From positions 62,001 to 126,000 of the forward strand of contig JAJKFJ010021811.1 in NCBI GenBank assembly GCA_027382625.1: a stretch of 64,000 bases of DNA, given 5' to 3'. The DNA is from Tetmemena sp. SeJ-2015. Taxonomy: Eukaryota; Ciliophora; Spirotrichea; Sporadotrichida; Oxytrichidae. The notes under the pieces are model-generated. The model was not told the DNA's origin. It did no database searches and saw nothing but the letters and a program-made list of their open reading frames with translations. Position 1 is the stretch's first letter. Each line of letters starts with the position of its first letter. A program made the translations under genes and the position numbers. Shown in pieces: positions 56,659 to 64,000 of the stretch.

Positions 56659-57299
56659 ATAATCGTATCAATAATTTTTGTGTGTTTTATTATTATTCCC
56701 ACTGGAAAACTCAGAGCTATCGACTAGCAATTCATATTAAATAGGAAGCGCGGCTCTAACACTCACTCTCACCCAATATATTGAGGTTTCACGTCAGTAA
56801 CTAACATAAACCAAAGTTTTTAAACTAATAGCAAACGGACTTTCGCAATACTCTCTATCTAAGCAAATTAAGTTATAGACTAATTTTATGAGAATTAGAT
56901 AATGATAAGTTTCTGAAAATTATGATCCCGATTTATAGAAGGATTTCATTTTCATTATCTTAATTTTTTGAGTTTAACACTAAGTTAGGGGACAGAGAGA
57001 GGAGCGCTTCAGTTAATGAATTTAGTAATTAATAAACTGATTGAGCCAAAAACACTAAAGCTCCTCCTTTCCTCATTAATTATTAATTCCTAATATCCTT
57101 ATCTACCTCCTCCGCCGCCATTCTAGACCAATTCTCTGATCTAAATCGTGATACTGAAATATTAATAGGAATTGTCTGTATAGTAAAGTTGCAAAGTGCT
57201 TGCGTACTGAGTTAAGTTGATATCATCTACTTATATGCATACGTATTTATCTTTGAATGACTGCTTTTATTCGTATAGATTTAAACTTCACTGCCCTCG
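56659..57299. other. intergenic region between two minus-strand genes
   Basis: AT-rich 641 bp without a supported gene. It should hold the promoter of the zinc-finger gene and the 3' flank of the carrier gene. A long TGA-free frame on the plus strand entering from 56498 is a shadow of the minus-strand gene. Confidence 0.45.
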
Positions 57300-58851
57300 T
57301 CACTTCATCATTTGCTTGAGGAACTCTGATGCAACCAAAGTCTAAACGTATTAAAAGGAAGAATAGTTGAGCTTACAATCATGACGTGAGGAGCGATTCT
57401 CACTACGTAGGTAGGGAAACCAGCCCATAGTCCGAGGACACCCTCTCTCTGAACAGACTTAAGTCCGCAATCAACGAAGCTCTTGTAGGGAAGGGATCCA
57501 TCAGCATTCTTAGTCTGCTTTTGCAACTTGGTCTTAACGTTATCGAATGGCAAGCTCATGGCTGCAGCGATACTTCCAGAGATGAAGGAAGACAGGAACC
57601 AGATAAGGTTTGGCTTGTTGCCTAGGTACTTTCCAAGTCTCTCTTTAGACTCGTCATAAGAGACAAGCATGCCAAGATTAAGAGACATAGCTCTGACCAC
57701 AGTTGGAGTGGCTCCCTTCCAGCAACTGATGAGACCTTCTTCGCTGACGATTCTTCTAGTTGCGTCAAAGAAGTTCTTGTAGTTTCTTCTCCTGTCTGCT
57801 GGGAGAGTGGAGTCGCTTTGCATTCTGATGAGGACGAGATCTGCGGGTGTGCCGAATGTTGCTCCAATACCTCCTGCTAGGAGAGAGGAGTAAACTTTCT
57901 GCCATGTGCTCAGGTTTTTGCCTCCATTGACATTGTACTTTAAGTAATCGCTCAGGGAGAAATAGATTCCGAGTCTGGTTGTGGTGTAGATGGCTTGTCT
58001 CATTAGGGCAGAATCAATACTGAAGGGAAGAGGTTATAATAAATATTTGGATTGAGGTTAACATAAGCTTAATATACCCTTTGTAGAAGGCCTTTAGGCC
58101 TCCCTCAGCTGCGACTTCTCTTGCTACTGCAAATGGACTCAAGTTTCCTCCTGCTTCAGACTTAAGTTAGATTCTCACCTTCACCATGTCAATTGGTTGT
58201 ACCTAAATAGAACGTTCAGATAAATGGGGATTTTCGACTCAAATAAGTTTAGGGGCAATATTATGAAAATATGGATGAAATTGGAAATATAATATTTTTA
58301 TGATTTGCTATGATTTTATTTTTTCTTATGGCTTTAAGATCTAGATTTAATAAAAATCAACAAAATTCTCTAATCAATTGTATTCATAATTAATTAAAAC
58401 TTGCTTATTAAGAAAAGAAAATCAAGATAAAAATATTTTCATCTTCAAATTACTACAATGAGTTGCAAATGAATCGCTAGGTTATATTTTGAAAATCTTT
58501 TATTTTTCTCAATCAAAGATAGAAGAGTATTAAGTAATTAATTTTAATAGGCTAAAGTAAGAATTCTTATACAAAATGCATATCTCTATGATATATAAGA
58601 AGGGCCCTTTATATTCTCTAAATCCAACTCAAGGTACTTTCAGGAATTTATGATTTTGAGGAAATTGTATAAATCTATGAATGAAATATTTAATTCTCAA
58701 ATTGCAGAGGCTTTTTTATTTGCGCTTATATTTTGGCAATATAAGAACTGATTCTTACGAAGCAAGTGGCGATCATTCCAGAGAGTCCTCCGATAAGGAA
58801 GTTCTTGCCCTGACTTGCAAGAGTGACTTTTGGTTATTGATTTTGGGACAT
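57300..58851 (-). CDS. mitochondrial carrier, 2-oxoglutarate/malate type
   Basis: The ATG at 58851 opens MSQNQQPKVTLASQGKNFLI, then GGLSGMIATCF. A 556-nt intron (58203-58758, GTAAGA...TTTAG) joins to VQPIDMVKVRIQL, the first P-x-D-x-x-(K/R) motif. A second intron (about 58009-58075) leads to LMRQAIYTTTRLGIYF, typical of the oxoglutarate carrier. Repeat 2 has TPADLVLIRMQSD and repeat 3 LPFDNVKTKLQKQ; a last intron (about 57334-57368) gives RIAPHVMITLVASEFLKQ and TGA at 57300-57302. Three mitochondrial-carrier repeats and six helices are complete, about 290 residues. It should exchange dicarboxylates across the inner membrane. No IES is needed. Close relatives (dicarboxylate carriers) are the alternative. 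Confidence 0.88.
58203..58758 (-). other. long GT-AG intron in the carrier gene
   Basis: GTAAGA donor and TTTAG acceptor on the minus strand join IATCF to VQPIDMVK. At 556 nt it is far longer than other introns here (20 to 150 nt) and very AT-rich; it may itself contain an IES. Confidence 0.75.
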
Positions 58852-59101
58852 TTGACTAAATCGGATATCTTAATCTAAGGCTTATTTTTAATTGTATTAT
58901 CTTAAGTAGTGACGTTTAACTTAATGTTCGTTTGATGATGAACTTTATTAACAATTGTCTCATCCCATTTTACAACTTAAGAGAAGGAAAATATGCGATT
59001 TTTTATCACAGCTCATAAAAAAATATGATTCTTAGCTCTAGGAATCACGTTATCTTTGCAGAAGTAATAAATTTAGAATTGAGAAATTTATAATAAAAAA
59101 T

Positions 59102-59638
59102 ATGTTCAATTAAACAGGGTTCAGCCAAACTTTTAGAGTCCCTCAAGTTCTTCTTATTTTAAATTTCTTGGTGGACCTAACAACTACGATGATAAATCGC
59201 AGAGAATTCTCTATGCAGGTAATTATCAACCATCCCTAAGCTAAACCACGATTAGGAATCGACCCAGCCGAACCCTCCAGAGTCTTGATCAGAAAGGTAG
59301 TGCAAGTGAGTGAGAAACTATACTGCTATGAGGAGACAACCTTGACTCCTAATAAAGACTCAGAGCCAACAGTCCACACTAAGATGCTAAGACTAAAGGG
59401 CATGGATCTTAAGGAGGAACTGTCAACACTTGAGTTCAATTTTAGAGCGCTGCACAGACCCACCCCCAACGTAATGGGCTTCTCTCTCTACTTCAGACCC
59501 AACTAACAGAGAAAGTTTTCCATTATTGAAAATTCCCTACACAAGCCTACATGGAATTTCTCGGAAGTCCTCTCAGACTTTAAAGATAGAAGAGATATCA
59601 GCTCTTACCTCAGCGCCAGATGGACCAGACTTGCTTGA
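59102..59638 (+). CDS. hypothetical protein, about 170 residues
   Basis: The frame from ATG 59102 (MFNQTGFSQTFRVPQVLLIL) stays open to TGA 59636-59638. From about 59195 it looks clearly coding: INHPQAKPRLGIDPAEPSRV, RKVVQVSEKLYCYEETTLTP, FRALHRPTPNVMGFSLYFRP, NSLHKPTWNFSEVLSDFKDR, SSYLSARWTRLA. The AT-rich part at 59145-59185 could be a frame-neutral IES, in which case MINRREFS at 59189 may be the real start or part of a joined exon. I do not recognise a family. Confidence 0.55.
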
Positions 59639-59815
59639 AAAGATCCTGTATTCTGTTAGATAATTTAGCCTCGGCATTAAGATTAAGTGAAAATTATAGT
59701 GCCGTGGTTTTGCGTGAAAGCTCAGATGAATTCGTTTTCATCGCTTTCTTTATTTAATTTAAAGATAAACTCTAAATAATAATTATTGATTCTCAAACTA
59801 TAGCAATCATATAAT

Positions 59816-61865
59816 TCAAGTCTGCTTTATGCCCCTATTCAAAGCTATAATTATTGTTGTAACTTTAAAAATAAGGAGAAAGGACAATATATTTTGTTGT
59901 AACGTTATCCTTCACGTGTTGAGAATGAATGCATTCGTTTGTGATTTCTCTTGCAACCCGAGTAACATCTTATTCCATATAAGGCATATTCGCAAGCTTC
60001 GTTCTGATATAGTCTACTACTTCTTAGCTGGTTAATTTATCAAACAGCCCATCTGAGCCAATTACGATAAAGTCATCTATAAATGGATCAATGTCCATCA
60101 GCCTAACTTCTGGCTCTGCAGTCAAATAATTTTTCCTCTCGAAATGATCTTCATGTGGAAAAATTTTAAACTTAAAATCTCCAAATGCTCTAGTGACTGC
60201 AAGCGTGTCCATGAGTCTGCCACAACTTATAGTTCCTCCATGCTATCTAACTCTTTCCTACTCTTCCGTGTTAGATGTTTTATGATCGCATGACAAATTG
60301 ATGGCTTGCTTATTCCTACACAATACAGCTCTTGAATCTCCTACATTTGCGCAGAATACTCTATTCCCAATGATCATCACGCAAACGCATGTAGCTCCTT
60401 GTTTGTTTGCAATTACCGTCTTTTCTGCATAGAGCTGCTCATCTACATTTAGGAAAGCCTTCTTCAGTGCGAAAGTGATGCATTCATTTACTCCCATCTT
60501 GCCCTTGCTTTTTAATCCTGTATCAGGATCCATTAACTCTTTTCGAATTTCTTGCTCCAGCCTCTATCTTACGAATGATGCACACTCATCACCGCCATGG
60601 CCATCAATAGCCACAAATAGTGAAACCTTGAGGAACTCATCCAGTCCTATATCTTAAGAAATCAAGTATGTATCCTCCATAGTGCCTCTCTGTCCTTAGT
60701 CTGCAATTACACCTGTGCTAAACCTTTCTACTTAGTAAGTGAGCTATCTTCCAAGCTTAAAATTGATAAATAATAAATATAAAAATTATAACGCACAAAA
60801 GCAAGCTTAGCAATATAACCAGGGTGCATGACGAACTTTTCTCCCTTGAAAAGCCTAAAGAAAGGGTTTGTAGAGAACATAGTTTCTTAAGGATTCGTTT
60901 CTGAGTGATCTCCAACGATATAGTAAGAGCCATGCTTGAAGATAATGTATAAGTACATGTCATTGAGCTCATCATCAGCTATTTGTATATTGGAATTTCG
61001 TGTTTGAGGTCCTCCAACAAGAATTAAAATTAAAGATAGCCCTGTAAACCATCGAGTTAGAATTAAATATTAGAGCCCTGCGTAAACGTGCAAACTAGGT
61101 TCTTCTTTTGATAGAGTAGGTCTGAATTTTTAATGATACCGTTCCCGCACAGGTACTACAGCGTATTCTTTAAGTCTTAAGTGTTGGCCAGCATGCCTTG
61201 AGCAAACTATTTGTCAATGTGACTATGATCCATTAGGTCTTTAACTTTGGAAAAAAGAGCGCCAAAGTTAGAGATTCCTTCTCTAAAAAGCAAATCATAG
61301 CCGTACTCTAGTTGATTAATTCTTAGCCAGTGATACAGATCCTCCAAAGGCGAGTCATCTTCTGAGAACTGAAACAGGTATTTTCCATTATTAATCATAA
61401 ACTCCCTCTGATAGTTTTTGTTTCTGTACAAATCAAGCCCCTCTCCAAAGGTTGGAATCTTTACCCATATTTCTCCCTCTCCCTCTTTGCTCAAATCCTG
61501 CAAATGATATTGGCAAGTAGAAGCTAGAGTTATCTGCGCATGCTTCTGCGCCAAATCGCAGTTTTCAATGTACATAGTTATCTTATCAGGATTTCTTTTG
61601 ATATTGTAATCAGGATCCCCTCCAATAACTTCTCCACTCGGAGAGGTATTGATAAAGAAAAATTTACCAGTGTACGGGCCATCTATACACTTCATGACAT
61701 AGTCAAAGACTCAAAAATAAATAAAAGGGGAGATATTTCTTCATTTTAAACTCCAATATCAATGTCAAGGTATCTATCATTGTCTGAGAAAAAGTCTTCT
61801 GACAAAGGAGCTATATCTACATCTTGGATGGGAACAGGTTCTTTTTACTCTTCTTGTCTTCTCAT
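59816..61865 (-). CDS. FHA-domain PP2C protein phosphatase
   Basis: The ATG at 61865 opens MRRQEEQKEPVPIQDVDIAP. The FHA-like domain reads MKCIDGPYTGKFFFINTSPS, DYNIKRNPDKITMYIENCDL and AQKHAQITL, the core of a phosphothreonine-binding FHA fold; a second related block is FKHGSYYIVGDHSETNP..FFRLFKGEKFVMHPGY. The PP2C catalytic part follows: GVIADQGQRGTMEDTYLIS, LFVAIDGHGGDECASFVRQR, GATCVCVMIIGNRVFCANVG, DSRAVLCRNK, GGTISCGRLMDTLAVTRAFG, FIVIGSDGLFDKL, and DNVTTIIIALNRG after IES 59854-59903. Metal-binding Asp of DGHGG, DG and DN are present, so it should be an active Mg/Mn-dependent Ser/Thr phosphatase aimed by FHA to phosphoproteins. TGA is at 59816-59818. Gaps near 60760 and 61000-61200 are likely IESs or introns. 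Confidence 0.82.
59854..59903 (-). other. IES with 10-bp pointer GTTACAACAA
   Basis: TTGTTGTAAC (plus strand) at 59854-59863 and 59894-59903. Deletion of 40 nt joins HVKDNVTT to IIIALNRGIKQT, the normal PP2C C-terminus. Longest pointer in the window. Confidence 0.88.
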
Positions 61866-62038
61866 TGATTGAATAGTTACTTTAGGGATGGAAATTAGAA
61901 CTAAAATTTTTAGTTTATTGAAAAATATGAACCCTTTCTCTTTTACTTAAAAGTTAATTATTTATTAATTTTTTAAAAATAAATTTTATGGAACAAAGAA
62001 TTTAACCGAGCGAAACTTTAATCCATTTAAACGGGAAA

Positions 62039-64000
62039 ATGTCAGAGAGCGATTTTAAATAAACATAAACGGGTTATCTAAGAATTTTTCTGACTAAGGA
62101 GGCATACCATACAAGAGAAAGCACTCATTTTTCATAAAAAGGATCCCTAGTTGAGACTGCTGCATTAAAATTCTCTCTTTCGCTTTTTATAAAGAAGAGG
62201 TAGAGGTTTTGTTGAAATTGCTTTCGAAGGAGTCAGGTCTCTACTTTTCTCAAAACTATGAAATGATCGAGCAGATGAAATCCATGATAGAGTACTCATT
62301 CAATTTAGGAAGCTCCTACATTGACAAGAGAAATTTCGAAATGCTAGACCTTACGTGCTCAGAAATAAGTCTCAACACAAATTTCAAAACTTAAGAGGAA
62401 GCTGATCAGTGTTTGCAAACTTTATATCAGATCTCCAATAAATATATTGGTGTGCAACTCAAGAAGCTCTCTCTCAATCTCATAACTCCATAGTTTAATT
62501 ATCGTAATTTCATTTTATAGTAGAGCTAGTTTCTAATCCAAGCAGCTCAAATCAGTTGAATAGAGCACCTAGATATTCAATAGATTTCACATAAGCATCT
62601 CACTACAATCTTGTCTTCCTCAGACTTTCCTTTTCAAAAGCTGAGCTTAACACTAAACGACGTCAGCATTCCCAAATCATTTTATTAAAATTTATGCAAT
62701 GTAAATTTATCATAGTCTGTGGATCTCCAAAAAAAGCGCAAGTCAATATTTGCTAGTCAAACCCTTAAAGCAGTGAGCCTGAATTTCAATACACATCTAA
62801 ACGAAGAATTTCAAGAGCTAACGGAATGTTTTACTTAAGGGAGAAATATTTCATAGCTAGAGTTGAATCTTGAAATTAATTGTACCTATATAAGCTATAT
62901 AAAATCTCAATGACTACACCTTTGAAATGGACAGAGGAATAGGGAAATTAATTGCGTTCAGTACAAAACTGGTGACTTTGCAATTAAGAAACATAAACTT
63001 TAACAACAAGGCCGCCTATATTTCATTCTGTCAATATCTTCAGCAGAACAGCTCTATCTGCGATCTTGAAATAGTAAATTGCTAAATGTATGATAAAATG
63101 AAAGGCACTTTCATGAGCTGTCTCTATGAGAGAAAGCCCATTTTAGTAAGACTAAAGTTTTAAGATATGGTAATAGACTAATCAAACATAGTTAGTTTTA
63201 CTAATCTGATAACAAGAAACAAACTTTAAAAATTTGAGCTTCATAACTTCTTGAAGGAGAGGCCTAAGATGCTACCTTTAGAGGAAATAATTCATCAGCT
63301 TGGAGAATAAAGCGAGACACTTCGCTTTGTTGTGATCCTAAATTTTATTTATAAACGATCAAAGATTCCTTATTAAGATTCAATTCTCAAATTCAAAAAG
63401 CTTTCAATAAGTTTTTCAACTAAATCAAGAATCTCAATTATTTTGAGATCCACTGCGAAACTTATGAGGATATATTTGAAGGTCTGCAGCATCGATTGAA
63501 AATAGATTAGCTTGTAATTTCTGGAATAAATGTGGATAAAGTTTGCAGCTAGCTCTCTATTCTTCTACATTTCATAAAATCTCATAAAGTCCTCCTCACT
63601 TAAACTACTTGGAGGATTTGGAAGATGAGAGTATAAAGAAACTGTTCATGTTTCAGGAAAATTAAAAGAGCTAATTATTAATTGTCCATTGGTTACAGAT
63701 GAGTAAGCTGGAGTATTTGAAAGGCTATTTGACAAATAACAGTCATTAGTTAAACTAGATTTTGGCAACTCTTCTATTTCAGATTAAGTGGCTGCTGTTT
63801 TGTCAGAGAAAAAGGCAAACTATGCTGCAATAGTTTTTAATCTTAATATAATTTCTATAATTTATTAGTGTAGGAACTTGGCTTGAGTGTAAGCACAATT
63901 AATTAAACTGGAAGATTGTAATTATTCCGAAGCCTATCTGATTTCAAAAGACTTAAAAATCTAGACCTTGCCTAAATGATACTCAGATGCTACGAAGAAG
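62039..64000 (+). CDS. leucine-rich protein, 5' part (runs off window)
   Basis: The ATG at 62039 (MSESDFKQTQTGYLRIF) is the likely start, followed by a frame change before about 62195. Then KLLSKESGLYFSQNYEMIEQ and irregular leucine-rich repeats: FEMLDLTCSEISLNT, LKKLSLNLITPQFNY, IEHLDIQQISHKHL, LKAVSLNFNTHLNEEF, ISQLELNLEINCTYIS, LVTLQLRNINFNNKAAYISF, ICDLEIVNCQMYDKM, LVRLKFQDMVID, LQKFELHNFLKERP, and LKNLDLAQMILRCYEE at the edge. Spacing is loose, as in ciliate LRR proteins; no kinase or F-box was seen. Short shifts near 62555, 62930 and 63540-63660 are probable IESs. Likely a protein-protein interaction scaffold (inference). Confidence 0.55.

Noticed and set aside
56498..56930. Plus-strand gene starting MELKPKPILIHAK
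   Set aside because: The opposite strand in the same place reads HPASIPANFTPVHLTERWEQ with a proper start and intron; the plus frame decays into AT-rich codons after about 40 residues.
1..64000. Paramecium- or Tetrahymena-like origin
   Set aside because: The pointers lack a constant TA, base composition of coding parts is too GC-rich, and introns are too long for Paramecium. Tetrahymena IESs are mostly long and intergenic.
1..64000. Transposase or TBE-type element
   Set aside because: I found no DDE or tyrosine-recombinase motif and no long terminal inverted repeats in the AT-rich spacers, within the limits of reading by eye.

Overview
This window looks like germline (micronuclear-type) DNA of a ciliate, most likely a spirotrich or hypotrich of the Oxytricha/Stylonychia kind. 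Two things in the sequence say so. First, every convincing reading frame uses TAA and TAG as sense codons (read here as Gln) and ends only at TGA. Second, most genes are cut by short AT-rich inserts of about 23 to 119 nt that lack GT...AG ends but are bounded by direct repeats of 4 to 10 bp. Deleting one repeat copy plus the insert restores the frame and often rebuilds a conserved motif. These are internal eliminated sequences (IESs) with pointers; 34 of them are given with coordinates. Ordinary GT...AG introns (about 20 to 560 nt) occur in the same genes. No gene needed segment inversion or reordering, so no scrambling is evident.

Layout. 0-0.5 kb: 3' end of a mitochondrial ribosomal mS41-like gene. 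1.06-4.05 kb: a Ser/Asn-rich gene with many IESs. 4.2-18.1 kb: three tandem paralogues (A, B, C; minus strand) coding for a RING protein with an N-terminal region I do not recognise, separated by AT-rich spacers. 19.2-21.4 kb: inositol (hexakis)phosphate kinase. 22-25 kb: a coiled-coil protein and an EF-hand protein. 25.4-33.1 kb: an AT-hook/C2C2 zinc-finger protein, a kelch-RING protein and a chromodomain protein. 33.1-39.8 kb: three proteins of unknown function around an mRNA cap (guanine-N7) methyltransferase. 40-41.2 kb: a membrane-anchored START-domain protein. 41.2-45.3 kb: an RGG/Gln-rich protein, a small acidic protein and a DUF2804 protein. 45.6-51.1 kb: three coiled-coil or low-complexity proteins, one with a possible CFAP97-like tail. 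51.2-53.6 kb: a DGAT1-type MBOAT acyltransferase. 53.8-56.7 kb: a large low-complexity protein with a C2C2 finger like the one at 27.7 kb. 57.3-58.9 kb: a mitochondrial 2-oxoglutarate/malate-type carrier. 59.1-61.9 kb: a small unknown protein and an FHA-PP2C phosphatase. 62.0 kb to the end: a leucine-rich protein that runs off the window.

The genes do not form one pathway. Neighbours are mixed in function and strand, as expected for germline loci that become separate small somatic chromosomes. Several convergent pairs have stop codons only 19 to 90 bp apart and may share a somatic chromosome. Exon and IES edges were worked out by eye; gene starts are less certain than ends. I saw no tRNA, rRNA, CRISPR array, somatic telomere tract or transposase gene.
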